From positions 62,001-126,000 of the forward strand of contig NZ_LQPG01000033.1 of assembly GCF_002102265.1 (NCBI RefSeq): a stretch of DNA of 64,000 nt, in the 5' to 3' direction. Of this stretch, positions 8,916 through 16,745 are shown piece after piece. The position numbers and the translations under genes were made by a program. Position 1 is the first letter of the stretch. Every line of letters starts with the position of its first letter. This stretch comes from Mycolicibacter longobardus. Its GTDB lineage: Bacteria; Actinomycetota; Actinomycetes; Mycobacteriales; Mycobacteriaceae. The notes below the pieces were generated by a model. That model did no database searches, was not told where the DNA came from, and saw nothing but the letters and a program-made list of their open reading frames with translations.

Positions 8916-9275
8916 ATGCCGCCGCCGGAGAACCTCGAACCGCGCGTCACCGCGCTGGAGGGTCAGGTGCAAGACCTCCGTGATGAGATGCAGACCAACA
9001 AGCTGAACGTGGCAGCGGTACAAGCGCTCGTGGTTGCGGTCGACCGCGATGTAAGCGCGATGCAGGATTTCCGCCGGGCGACAGTCGCGAGTTTCAACGC
9101 GTTGCGGGCGGACATGGTCGACTTGCGCACCGACGTGACCGAGCTCCGCACCGACGTCACCGACCTCCGCACCGACGTGGCCGACCTCCGCCAAGATGTC
9201 ACCGACGGGCAGCAGCGAATCGTGGAGCTGATTCAAACCTTCATCGACGCGCAGGGAGACAACGCCTCGGCCTGA
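8916..9275 (+). CDS. Heptad-repeat coiled-coil protein with IVELIQ...DAQG C-terminus
   Basis: A 119-residue protein. Residues 8-40 and 65-105 are strongly heptad-patterned (LEGQVQDLRDEM; four tandem copies of an LRTDVTD-like unit) and predict a long parallel coiled coil. It ends with GQQRIVELIQTFIDAQGD, a module found twice more in this window in broken form. The ATG at 8916 is chosen because the longer frame from 8718 is not protein-like. No signal peptide or enzymatic motif is present. Its function is unknown; oligomerisation or a scaffold role is an inference from the coiled coil. Confidence 0.7.
   Translation: MPPPENLEPRVTALEGQVQDLRDEMQTNKLNVAAVQALVVAVDRDVSAMQDFRRATVASFNALRADMVDLRTDVTELRTDVTDLRTDVADLRQDVTDGQQRIVELIQTFIDAQGDNASA
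9120..9203 (+). repeat. Four tandem 21-bp units inside the coiled-coil gene
   Basis: Four consecutive 21-base units (9120-9140, 9141-9161, 9162-9182, 9183-9203), each encoding one heptad of the type D/E-L-R-T-D-V-T/A. The first three are nearly identical and the fourth is diverged (RQDV). The unit length keeps both the reading frame and the coiled-coil register, so copy-number change would lengthen or shorten the rod without breaking the gene. Confidence 0.85.
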
Positions 9276-9350
9276 AAGCGCCGCACCCGTGCGGATTACC
9301 GGGAATATCCAGTGCGGCAAGGCGGTATTACCATCGCGTGCTGATCAGCT

Positions 9351-10634
9351 TTACGAAGCGCCGACCTGCACTCGCAGGCCATCCCGAGGTTGCAGTGCCG
9401 CGTACCCTGCGGCCCGTATGCGCTGGTCAGGAAGGCTGAGCCGGGTTCTGGCCAGCAGCCGGGCCAGCATCACCGTCAGCTCGGCAGTCGCGAATCCCGA
9501 CCCGATGCAGCGATGCGTTCCACCGCCGAACGGCAGGAACTCATACGGGGCCGCCCGGCGATACCCCGGGGAGGCGGGGTCCCAGCGGCGCGGATCGAAC
9601 CGCAGCGGGTCGGCCCACAGCTCGGGCAGCCGGTGGGTGACGTACGGGCTGAACACCAGGGTGCGGCCCGCGCGGATGCGGCGCCCGGCGAACGACAGGT
9701 CGCGGGTCACCTTGCGCGCGGAGATCACCGCCGGCGGGTAGAGTCGCAGCGTCTCGTGCACGACGCCGTTGAGATACGTCAGGTTCTTCAGGTCGGCGGC
9801 GGTGGGAGCCCGGCCCGCTGTGACGTCGCGGACCTCCTCGGCGGCGGTCTCCCACACCCTGGGGGTGCTCAGCAGGGCGTACACCGCCCAGCCCATCGCT
9901 GCACTGGTCGTCTCATAGCCGGCGGCGATCAGCGAGACGATCTGGTCGCGGATTTCGTCGTCGCGCAAGGCCTCGCCGTCCTCGGTGCGCCCTTCGACCA
10001 GGCTGGCCAGCACGTTGTCGTCGGCGCTGGGGCGGGTTCGGGCGTGGGCGATCTCGGCGTAGATCAGCTCGTCGACCCGCTTCTTGGCGGCCATTGCGCG
10101 ACGCCAGGCCGGGGTGCGCAGCCGCTGCTCGGCTTGTAGCACCTGGGGCAGCCGGTGGGTGAGGTCCATCAGCGGTTGCAGCTCCTCGCCCAGGAAATCG
10201 GAGTGCTGGACCATCCGCTGGCCGAACAGCGCTTCGATGGCGCTGCGCCGTATCGCCGAGCGCAGCTGGGCGAAGATGTCGAGGGTCTGGCCGGGCCGCC
10301 AGGTGTCGATGACGGCGTCGGCGTTGGCCGCCATGGTCTCCAGGTAGTTCGCGAGGTGGCGGTGGTGAAAAGCCGGTTGGACCAGGCTGCGGCGACGACG
10401 ATGCTCCGCCCCGTCGCTGACGATCAGTGCGGTGGGCCCGTCGACGGGCACCAGCACTTGGAAGGCGTCCCACCAGCTGAAGGCGTCGGAGTTGGCGAAG
10501 ACGAACTTGTTGGCCTCGGCGCCGAAGAGATAGACGTAGCCGTGCCGGCCCAACCCGGCGTCCACCATCGGGCCGCGGCGGCGATGCAGCGCCAGCAGCG
10601 CCTCGCCGGGCCGGTAGCGCACGGGGTGGGTCAT
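9351..10634 (-). CDS. Cytochrome P450 monooxygenase
   Basis: A 427-residue soluble P450. The I-helix oxygen-activation motif AGYETTSAAMGW, the K-helix ExxR (ETLR) and the heme-ligand loop FLPFGGGTHRCIGSGFA with its Cys are all present and correctly ordered. No membrane anchor is seen. The T/S-rich I-helix and GGGTHRCIG loop resemble mycobacterial CYP135/137/138-type enzymes, but I cannot assign a CYP number. No ferredoxin gene is adjacent, so redox partners must come from elsewhere. The ATG at 10632-10634 follows the vapC stop by 18 bp on the same strand. The substrate is unknown. Confidence 0.93.
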   Translation of the reverse strand: MTHPVRYRPGEALLALHRRRGPMVDAGLGRHGYVYLFGAEANKFVFANSDAFSWWDAFQVLVPVDGPTALIVSDGAEHRRRRSLVQPAFHHRHLANYLETMAANADAVIDTWRPGQTLDIFAQLRSAIRRSAIEALFGQRMVQHSDFLGEELQPLMDLTHRLPQVLQAEQRLRTPAWRRAMAAKKRVDELIYAEIAHARTRPSADDNVLASLVEGRTEDGEALRDDEIRDQIVSLIAAGYETTSAAMGWAVYALLSTPRVWETAAEEVRDVTAGRAPTAADLKNLTYLNGVVHETLRLYPPAVISARKVTRDLSFAGRRIRAGRTLVFSPYVTHRLPELWADPLRFDPRRWDPASPGYRRAAPYEFLPFGGGTHRCIGSGFATAELTVMLARLLARTRLSLPDQRIRAAGYAALQPRDGLRVQVGAS

Positions 10635-10652
10635 TGGTGCCGAGGGTAGGTC

Positions 10653-11051
10653 CTACTCGACTGCTGCGGAGCGGATTCCGGTGTGTCCGAAGTCGTCGCC
10701 CTTCCATAGCAGCGGTTCACGAAGGTCGGCTGCCAGCGCATAGGAAAGGCAGTCTCCGAAGTTCAGACCGGCGGGATGTCCGCTGCCCTTGCCGAAATCG
10801 GTGTAGGCCTGTCGGGCCAGCCGAGCCTGCCGCTCGGTCACCGGCTCGATGACGAAGCCGGCCTCGTCGAGGAATTCATCCAGCGCCCTGCTGATGATCG
10901 GATCACGCTGGTAATCCAGAACAATCCCGCATTCGAGGTAGGCCGCAGCGGAGAGTCGGCGGGTGTCTGCCCGGGCGATGGCGCGGGCGTAGGCGGCGGC
11001 GTCGTCCTCGTCCCTGAGGATCGCGATGATCGCCGACGTGTCGGCGATCAT
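10653..11051 (-). CDS. vapC: VapC-type PIN-domain RNase toxin
   Basis: A 132-residue PIN-domain toxin beginning [12 protein letters not shown], with the first catalytic Asp at residue 4, Glu in AAYLECGIV and Asp in [11 protein letters not shown] longer frame starts at 11066, but the ATG at 11049-11051 overlaps the antitoxin stop as ATGA, the usual vapBC arrangement, and gives the standard N-terminus. It is the second gene of an operon with the antitoxin at 11048-11293. [22 protein letters not shown] is typical of the VapC group paired with Rv0623-like antitoxins. It cleaves structured RNA; the target is unknown. Confidence 0.92.
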   Translation of the reverse strand: MIADTSAIIAILRDEDDAAAYARAIARADTRRLSAAAYLECGIVLDYQRDPIISRALDEFLDEAGFVIEPVTERQARLARQAYTDFGKGSGHPAGLNFGDCLSYALAADLREPLLWKGDDFGHTGIRSAAVE

Positions 11052-11293
11052 GTCGGCAGCCCGCACTCGTCGTAGAGCAGCGTGCCGTGGTCCAGTCTCT
11101 TGGTCTCCGGGCTCATCCGGGCCGCCGTCCGGTGGCCGATGGCGAGCAGCCGAGCAGCGAGGTCGTCGGCCTGCAGGTGGGCCAGCCGCTGCCGTACCGC
11201 AGTCGCGACGGCCTGCGCTTGGGATTCGCCGGTGATCCTGGCGATCTCTTTGGCGGCTTCATGTACGGCGGGATCTTTGATGTTCAACGCCAT
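11048..11293 (-). CDS. vapB: VapB-type antitoxin (Rv0623/PSK-like)
   Basis: An 81-residue antitoxin. The N-terminal [24 protein letters not shown] is the ribbon-helix-helix-like DNA-binding region of this VapB group, followed by an alanine-rich helix and a C-terminus that binds the toxin ([14 protein letters not shown]). The stop overlaps the vapC start (ATGA). An AAAGG ribosome binding site precedes the ATG at 11293. Autoregulation is likely through the paired GGTACC repeats just upstream. Confidence 0.9.
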   Translation of the reverse strand: MALNIKDPAVHEAAKEIARITGESQAQAVATAVRQRLAHLQADDLAARLLAIGHRTAARMSPETKRLDHGTLLYDECGLPT

Positions 11294-11296
11294 GAT

Positions 11297-11326
11297 TGGT
11301 ACCTTTCTACCTGGATTATGGTACCA
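11297..11326 (-). promoter_or_regulatory. vapBC operator: paired TGGTACC/GGTACCA arms around a -10 box
   Basis: TGGTACC (11297-11303) and its exact inverse GGTACCA (11320-11326) flank 16 bases. Each arm contains the palindrome GGTACC. A -10-like CATAAT (minus strand, 11315-11320) lies between and overlapping them. A VapB dimer bound to each arm would cover the promoter, which fits the autorepression known for vapBC operons. Confidence 0.6.
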
Positions 11327-11407
11327 GTGTCATAGCGGCGAGCATCCCGGAACGACGCTGTGGATGGTCGCCTGCCCCAATAGCCCGTCGCAGCGTAGGC
11401 TGCCTCC

Positions 11408-11624
11408 ATGCCGGGGGCCGACCGTAATATCGGGGAGATGCGCGGTGAGATCCGCGACTTCCAGCAGGCCACCATCAAAAGCTTTCAATGCGCTACGTCA
11501 GGAAATGTCCGACGGCTTCGCCGAGATGCGCGGCAAATTCGAGGCGATCGCGACCGGCCAGCAGCGCATCGTGGAGCTGATTCAAACCGTCATCGAGAAT
11601 CAGGGCGACAGCGCCTCGGCCTGA
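11408..11624 (+). pseudogene. Frameshifted, truncated relative of the 8916-9275 coiled-coil gene
   Basis: Frame one from the ATG at 11408 gives MPGADRNIGEMRGEIRDFQQ and ATIKSF, then loses similarity. The next frame resumes with NALRQEMSDGFAEMRGKF and ends GQQRIVELIQTVIENQGDSASA, matching the intact gene upstream (...ATVASFNALRADM... and GQQRIVELIQTFIDAQGDNASA). One extra T in the TTT at 11483-11485 explains the shift. The N-terminal third and the heptad block are missing. A sequencing error in a short run is possible, but the truncation argues for a decayed copy. Confidence 0.65.
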
Positions 11625-11895
11625 CAAGTGCCGCACGAGACGCCCGCCGACCCTAGAGACGGATCCGCAGGATTTGGGGCACAGATCGGCGACGCGCATT
11701 AGACGAATCCGCAACAGGGACATCCTGCCCTGTCGGCGGCACTGCCCGACCAGCGCCAGTCGAGGAGCCGGTCGTCGGACATATGTGATTGTTGCCCGCC
11801 TATGAGCGACAACGGACGTTATGTCGCGGCGGTTTCTCCACACCAGCCCATCAGGTGAAGTGTGGCTCAACGGCCTCGTCCCTAGCCTGACCGCC

Positions 11896-13875
11896 ATGAC
11901 CGAACCGTTGGATCCTATTGGGCCACTGTCGAAGATTCTCACTGAGCGTGGCCCGCTGGTTGAAGACGACATCGCCGAGTATCTGCGGGAAGCCGGCGTG
12001 GCCGACCCCGCTCGTATCCTACGGCGCCTGCGCCTCGAAATCGATTTACCCGCAGGTCAATTGATCGACGGACGCTGGGCATGGCTGCCCGCCGTGCTGG
12101 CCGGCCGGGTGTTCACCCGGCGGGTCACCGAGCCCGAGGTGAGCTTCGACCTGCTCAACATCACCCCGGATCTGGCTCCGATAGCCGCGTTGTGCGACAG
12201 CGCCCCGTACCAACGGCTGGCCGACGGGTCCGCCGTCCATTACGTGATGCGCGGCGACGATCGGTTGTTGTGCCAGTTGGACATTCCGGCGGATGTGGTC
12301 GATGCCGGAGGTGTGCTCGCGCTGGCCGCCGGCACTTTCGAGGCACTCGGCGTCGACGACGGTGATTTGATCGGCCTGCGCCTGGGCGACGTGGGACTGG
12401 TGGTCGAAAGAGTCTCCTCGGCGACCGAAACCACGGCGGGCGCACAGTTGACCGCGCTGCTCGGTACGCAACCGGAGCGCGTCGACGCACTGGTCTGGGC
12501 GGTGTGCCTGGCCAATCCGACACTGTTCACCAAACCGACGGCGCCGCTGTCGGAGCTCGTCGCCGAACACGGCCTGACCCAGCGTGGCGTGTGGCTGGTA
12601 CCACCGGATTTCAATTTCACTCGTTGGGTTTTCACGCGGGAATGTGAGCAGCGCGCGCAGCGCCACCGGCTCGCCGACGATGACGCGCTGACGCTGACCA
12701 CGCTGCTGCGGCTGCACCGGCTGATGGTGATGCGGCAGCTGCACGAGTCGCGTCCCGACACAGCGACCGTCGAGTCTGCGGTGATCGAATTCGGCGACAT
12801 CATGGATGACTTTGGCCATGCGGTGGGCGATCCGGTGATCGCCGAGCTGCTGGCGGCGGAGACCGTGCAGTATGGCCGGCTCGGTGCGGGCGGTTTGCGG
12901 CTGCTGGCGGACGCTTTGGCCCCACGGGTTCCGCCGTCGGCGCGGGTGGCCTGCCAGTGGCTTCGTGCGGTGGCACTGGAACGCGAAGGCGATGTCGCCG
13001 GGTTCGAGCGTGAGTTGCTGGCGGCTGAGGCGATGGACGGCCAGTGGCCGTTGCCCCTGCTCGATCTGGCCGGCATCGCCTCCGACCGCGGCGATGCGGA
13101 GACCGGTCTGGCCCTGCTGCGCCGCGCCGGAGCACCAGCGGATCACCCGTTGGCATGCCTGCTGCAGTTGCACCGTGTCGCGCCGCGGACCGATCTGGGC
13201 CGAAATGCACCGTGCTGGTGTGGATCCGGCCGAAAATATAAGACGTGCCATCTCCGCGGGCTGCCGCTGCGCGACCGGGTGGGCTGGCTGTATCACAAGG
13301 CGATTCAGCACGTGCTGTTCGGCGACTGGACCGATCTGCGCCATGCGGTCGCCTGGGAACGGTGTCGGTCCACCATCCTCGACGACGATGACGCGTTCAA
13401 CGCGGCACTGGCCGACCCGCTGGTGATCGACACAGTGCTGTTCGAGGGCGGCGCATTTGACGAGTTCCTGACGGTTCGGGGCGCTCTGTTGCCCGAAGAC
13501 GAATGGGCACTGGCCCAGCAGTGGTCGCTGGCGGAGCGGTCGGTGTTCGAGATCGAGCACCTGCACCACGACCGGAGTGCCACTGCCCGCGATGTGCGCA
13601 CCGGCGACCGGCACGAGGTAGGCGTGCGCATGATGAGCCTGCCGTTGCAGCCCGGGCAGTTGGTCTGCGCCCGGGTGGCGACCGACGGGGCCGGGCTGCA
13701 GTTCTTCGCGCTGGAGCCGATCTCGCCACAACAGCGCGATCCGTTGACCGCCCTCCTCGCTTTCGGCGCCGATCCGGTGGAGTTGGTGGCGCAACTCAGC
13801 GGTGGTGCGGAAACGAGCGACCGCGAGTCGGGGCGAACGCCTGGCGGCGAAGGGGATGGCGCCGGCAGTTTGTAA
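11896..13875 (+). CDS. SEC-C motif protein, large, function unknown
   Basis: A 659-residue protein. A helical N-terminus ([20 protein letters not shown]) resembles a winged helix. The middle is alpha-helical and TPR-like ([41 protein letters not shown]). Near residue 440 a SEC-C zinc motif, [13 protein letters not shown], follows a short GRNAPC lead-in. SEC-C motifs bind zinc and often mediate protein or ribosome contacts, as in SecA. The ATG at 11896 is chosen by protein-like composition; an in-frame ATG at 11821 is possible and neither has a good RBS. The stop lies within the operator of the next gene. No enzymatic function can be named. Confidence 0.75.
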   Translation: MTEPLDPIGPLSKILTERGPLVEDDIAEYLREAGVADPARILRRLRLEIDLPAGQLIDGRWAWLPAVLAGRVFTRRVTEPEVSFDLLNITPDLAPIAALCDSAPYQRLADGSAVHYVMRGDDRLLCQLDIPADVVDAGGVLALAAGTFEALGVDDGDLIGLRLGDVGLVVERVSSATETTAGAQLTALLGTQPERVDALVWAVCLANPTLFTKPTAPLSELVAEHGLTQRGVWLVPPDFNFTRWVFTRECEQRAQRHRLADDDALTLTTLLRLHRLMVMRQLHESRPDTATVESAVIEFGDIMDDFGHAVGDPVIAELLAAETVQYGRLGAGGLRLLADALAPRVPPSARVACQWLRAVALEREGDVAGFERELLAAEAMDGQWPLPLLDLAGIASDRGDAETGLALLRRAGAPADHPLACLLQLHRVAPRTDLGRNAPCWCGSGRKYKTCHLRGLPLRDRVGWLYHKAIQHVLFGDWTDLRHAVAWERCRSTILDDDDAFNAALADPLVIDTVLFEGGAFDEFLTVRGALLPEDEWALAQQWSLAERSVFEIEHLHHDRSATARDVRTGDRHEVGVRMMSLPLQPGQLVCARVATDGAGLQFFALEPISPQQRDPLTALLAFGADPVELVAQLSGGAETSDRESGRTPGGEGDGAGSL

Positions 13876-13889
13876 AGGTATCGTTTACA
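13871..13889 (+). promoter_or_regulatory. Operator-like palindrome overlapping the SEC-C stop and HTH start
   Basis: TGTAAAGGTATCGTTTACA: six-base perfect arms TGTAAA/TTTACA around seven bases, with a further symmetric G/C pair inside. It contains the TAA stop of the SEC-C gene (13873-13875) and reaches the A of the HTH-protein ATG (13889). A dimer of the HTH protein could bind here and block its own translation start or promoter. Confidence 0.55.
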
Positions 13890-14116
13890 TGGTGGCGATG
13901 GATTGGCTGGACTCGATCGAGCCGGAGCCGACCGATGCGCGCGATGCCAGCCACATCCGGAGGATCATCGCAACGGCCGAAGCGTTGGAAGCCGCCGAAG
14001 CCGACCTACGTGCCGCGGTCGCTGCCGCCCGAGCGGCGGGAGACACCTGGGACGCGATCGGGGTGGCGCTCGGCACTAGCCGCCAGGCCGCATATCAACG
14101 GTTCGGGAAGGGATAA
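13889..14116 (+). CDS. Small helix-turn-helix protein
   Basis: A 75-residue protein. An acidic N-terminus ([15 protein letters not shown]) and an Ala/Glu-rich helix lead to [22 protein letters not shown], a clear helix-turn-helix of the kind seen in sigma region 4 and short actinobacterial regulators. The ATG at 13889 has an AAAGG site about ten bases upstream; an ATG at 13898 is the alternative. It lies 13 bp after the SEC-C stop on the same strand, so co-transcription is likely. The overlapping palindrome suggests autoregulation. The regulatory target is unknown. Confidence 0.7.
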   Translation: MVAMDWLDSIEPEPTDARDASHIRRIIATAEALEAAEADLRAAVAAARAAGDTWDAIGVALGTSRQAAYQRFGKG

Positions 14117-14220
14117 CCCCGGCAGACAAGGCTTGGAGCGGCCGCGACCGGCTGACATATCGCCGTCTTCGCACGGATACCAGGGCCGTCCGCGGTAGCC
14201 GATGGGGCCGACACCTTCGA

Positions 14221-14808
14221 TTAGCAAGAGCCTTGTAGATGCAGGCGAACACGCTCGGCGAATTGAGGCGTCCCGGCGCGCTCGAGATGCGCGCACAGAT
14301 TGAACTGGCCGGTTCGGATCATCCAGTAGTCGAGTTGTTTCTGCGTCACCGCTTGTACTGCGCCCGGATCCAAATCGTCGAGCAGGCAGAAGAAGGTGTC
14401 GGGGCTGTGCACCTCGTACGGGAGCTCATCGATCTGGTCTGCCAGGGCCACAAACCCCTTGTCGGCGGTGATCACGATATCCACATCCCCATGGACCGCA
14501 GCAGCATGGAGGTGTGCGTCAAAGATATCCGGGTAGGACATGTTGGAATCGATTGCGTAGCCAGCGATTCTGCCGCTGCTGAACACTTCGACTAACCGGT
14601 CGCGCACACCGGCGATCTGCCGATCGGACGCTAGCGGTTTGTCCCGGCGGAGCCGGTAGACAACCTCGGCCATGATGTCCTCGGTCCACCTGACGTCAAA
14701 CCACCCGTCCACTTCCAGGTGGCACAGCGCCAACCAATCGCGCAGCGTTCGCGAGTAGAGGACGTTGGCGTCAGGAAGGACGATTGTCGTCGATGCCCCC
14801 ATAGCCAT
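14221..14808 (-). CDS. PIN-domain toxin-like protein (long form)
   Basis: A 195-residue PIN protein, longer than classical VapC. Catalytic acids are visible in VLPDANVLYSRTLRDWL, IMAEVVYRL, DIFDAHLHAAA and ITADKGF. The C-terminal 50 residues (DPGAVQAVTQKQLDYWMI...) form an extension outside the PIN core. It lies 36 bp downstream of an excisionase-like DNA-binding protein on the same strand, an arrangement known for toxin-antitoxin pairs in mycobacteria. The ATG at 14806-14808 is the first in frame; a Met two codons on is possible. Toxicity is inferred, not shown. Confidence 0.82.
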   Translation of the reverse strand: MAMGASTTIVLPDANVLYSRTLRDWLALCHLEVDGWFDVRWTEDIMAEVVYRLRRDKPLASDRQIAGVRDRLVEVFSSGRIAGYAIDSNMSYPDIFDAHLHAAAVHGDVDIVITADKGFVALADQIDELPYEVHSPDTFFCLLDDLDPGAVQAVTQKQLDYWMIRTGQFNLCAHLERAGTPQFAERVRLHLQGSC

Positions 14809-14844
14809 GGCACGCTACGTCCCAGCGCCGACGACGGCACGTCA

Positions 14845-15309
14845 CTAGGGTTCAATACCGATCTCTTCGTCCAGTTTCCGCAACTCGTCGAACGCACGGC
14901 GCCGGCCCTCACGCTGCTCGTTCCGGAAAGCCAGCACATCAGCCGTTGACAGCCGAGTGTGCGAGCCGACCTTGTGGGCCGGCAACCTTTGCTCACCAAT
15001 TAGCTTCATCAGAGTTGGCCGCGAGACGTCCAGCATCTTGGCAGCCATCGTGGTTGTCAGTTCCTGTGGCAACGAGTGGATGGTCATCGTGGCTCCTCGA
15101 CTCACGCCGTCGATGACTTGGCACATCAACCGGGCGAGCGCTTCGGGTATCCGCACCCTCTGCCCGCCGACGGATCCGACCTCGAACTCAATGTCAGCTG
15201 CAGTCTGCCGCGCCCCAGCAAGGGAACTGCACAAGGTGCGCGCCTCGGCAATCTCTATTTCGTCGACGGTCAGGATCATCCGGGTGCCACGTTCCTGTAC
15301 GACGCTCAT
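14845..15309 (-). CDS. Excisionase/MerR-like DNA-binding protein, probable antitoxin
   Basis: A 154-residue protein. Residues 1-85 form an uncharacterised N-terminal region. Residues 90-135 carry the excisionase-type winged helix (TTTMAAKMLDVSRPTLMKLI followed by LPAHKVGSHTRLSTADVLAF), which binds DNA. The ATG at 15307-15309 is preceded by GGGAGGAGCGGAGG, a strong ribosome binding site; the longer frame to 15606 would run through the promoter. With the downstream PIN gene it forms a probable toxin-antitoxin operon under the palindromic promoter at 15343-15370. A phage excisionase role is unlikely because no integrase is nearby. Confidence 0.8.
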   Translation of the reverse strand: MSVVQERGTRMILTVDEIEIAEARTLCSSLAGARQTAADIEFEVGSVGGQRVRIPEALARLMCQVIDGVSRGATMTIHSLPQELTTTMAAKMLDVSRPTLMKLIGEQRLPAHKVGSHTRLSTADVLAFRNEQREGRRRAFDELRKLDEEIGIEP

Positions 15310-15342
15310 CGCCTCCGCTCCTCCCACAGCATGCAGCCGCCA

Positions 15343-15370
15343 GCATAGGTGTTTGCACTTATAAGTGCAA
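15343..15370 (-). promoter_or_regulatory. Promoter with perfect 18-bp palindrome over the -35 box
   Basis: On the minus strand, -35 TTGCAC (15365-15370), a 17-base spacer and -10 TATGCT (15343-15348) lie 34 bases before the ATG. The -35 box is one arm end of the perfect palindrome TTGCACTTATAAGTGCAA (15353-15370), which also fills most of the spacer. Binding there would exclude RNA polymerase. The encoded excisionase-like protein is the obvious candidate ligand. Confidence 0.7.
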
Positions 15371-15429
15371 GATTGCATGTCCACAAGCACTGAAGGGCGA
15401 TCACCATCGGCAGCCGACAGACCCTGTCG

Positions 15430-15567
15430 GTGCCCACTGGCAGGATTTCGCACGGGATCGACCCGGTCACACCGGACGAACGCGACGAGCTGGTCGAGCT
15501 GCTTGACGACGGGCCCGACCCGGCGGAGCTGGTGGCGTTCCTCAGTAGGCGGTTGGCAACTTGCTGA
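15430..15567 (+). pseudogene. Possible gene fragment or 45-codon small ORF
   Basis: A plus-strand frame reads protein-like in its last 30 codons: TPDERDELVELLDDGPDPAE and then LVAFLSRRLATC before TGA at 15565-15567. The frame opens after a stop near 15383 and has only a GTG at 15430 without a ribosome binding site, so it looks like the 3' remnant of a lost gene rather than an intact one. It overlaps the end of the convergent membrane-protein gene by 26 bp. Confidence 0.35.
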
Positions 15568-16531
15568 TACCGGCGAAGGCCTTCTCGCGAAGTTCGTCGC
15601 TGTCATCTATCTCCAGCATGACCGGATCCATCTCTACGGTGCCGCGCGCATAGGGTAGTACGTCGGCCAGTTCGCCGATTCGGACCACGAACTCGTCGAT
15701 GAACCGCCGGTAGCCCTCCAACGGGACATCCAGGAACCGTGCGCAGTCGCGCACGACGTCGGCGTGTTCGCCCGGTGCGTTCACGCCGCGACAGCTTTCG
15801 GTCAGTTCCAGCAGGCGTTCGTGCAGATCCATCAACCGGTTCGCCGCGTGCACGATGGCATCGGCGTCGGCGGAGGTCTCGTCGGTGGGATCGCCGAACA
15901 TCCGGGTGAACGCCGGTCTGAGCATCAACTCCTCGACCTGGGTTACCAGCGTGAGCATCTGGTCTATGAAGTCAATCATCAACTGGCGCAGCTCAAACTC
16001 ACTGTCGATACGCACGCCTCGCTTCGGGGCGTAGCCGATCTGCTGATCGCGCAGGCGTGGTTCCAGTGCCGCGCGCCGCTGCACCAGCACCGAAGCGAAG
16101 ACCGCGTAGCGCCAGCAGGCCGGCCGTTCGGCCAGCAGTCTGTCAATGCCGTCGGGCGTGTAGGCCACGGCGGCGATCTGGGGCTCTTCATCATCGTCCG
16201 CGGTGATGTCGTCGAGGTGCGAATCGGCGGCGATTCGGCGCATCAGTTCGGCGCCGTCGGCACCATAGAAGCCCCGGCTGTCGCCGCGCAACGCCCAGCG
16301 GTGCTGCTGGTCGGCGCGCTCACGGATCGCATTGCGGCGCCGCACGGCGACCGCCCGTTGTTCGACGATCCACGGCGCCACCATGTAGCCAGCGAACCCG
16401 AGCGAGGCCAAGACCACGACGGCGACACACGCCTCAGCCGACCCGGACAACGCGACGACGAACAGCACGGCTACGGCGGGAACCGCACCCTGACGCAGTG
16501 CCGTGCGGGCGCGAGCTCCCAACGTGTTCAT
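15542..16531 (-). CDS. Membrane protein of unknown function
   Basis: A 329-residue protein with two closely spaced N-terminal hydrophobic segments (roughly residues 14-30 and 33-53: AVPAVAVLFVVALSGSAEAC, then VAVVVLASLGFAGYMVAPWI), an Arg-rich stretch and a long, acidic, mostly helical cytoplasmic domain. No known domain is recognised. The ATG at 16529-16531 is chosen because the hydrophobic hairpin follows it at the usual distance; in-frame starts upstream would add mostly non-protein-like residues. An inverted repeat (16637-16656) lies about 100 bp upstream and may be part of its control region. Confidence 0.65.
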   Translation of the reverse strand: MNTLGARARTALRQGAVPAVAVLFVVALSGSAEACVAVVVLASLGFAGYMVAPWIVEQRAVAVRRRNAIRERADQQHRWALRGDSRGFYGADGAELMRRIAADSHLDDITADDDEEPQIAAVAYTPDGIDRLLAERPACWRYAVFASVLVQRRAALEPRLRDQQIGYAPKRGVRIDSEFELRQLMIDFIDQMLTLVTQVEELMLRPAFTRMFGDPTDETSADADAIVHAANRLMDLHERLLELTESCRGVNAPGEHADVVRDCARFLDVPLEGYRRFIDEFVVRIGELADVLPYARGTVEMDPVMLEIDDSDELREKAFAGISKLPTAY

Positions 16532-16636
16532 GGCTTGCACGCTACGAGCGGGGTACGACACTGCGTCCGCCGTCACCCGGCCTGCCCACGGCGCAGGGTG
16601 GTCGACGCCTCACAAGCATTCCGGATCCCGATGTCG

Positions 16637-16656
16637 CTATATCAGTACCGATATAG
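16637..16656. repeat. Inverted repeat CTATATC-N6-GATATAG
   Basis: Seven-base perfect arms around AGTACC, in an otherwise featureless 214 bp gap between two minus-strand genes. The arms are AT-rich and lack a following T-run, so this looks more like an operator or promoter element of the downstream membrane-protein gene than a terminator. Confidence 0.45.
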
Positions 16657-16745
16657 ACGCCAGGTGCAGGATGAGCGAGGACCGCGAACAGAGCCAATGC
16701 CTGGCCCATCGCGGCGTGCTCCGCGTTTGCGCCGGGTACACGACC

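Noticed and set aside
12046..13794. 582-codon minus-strand frame
   Set aside because: Antisense shadow of the SEC-C gene; Gln/Arg/His-rich and without motifs.
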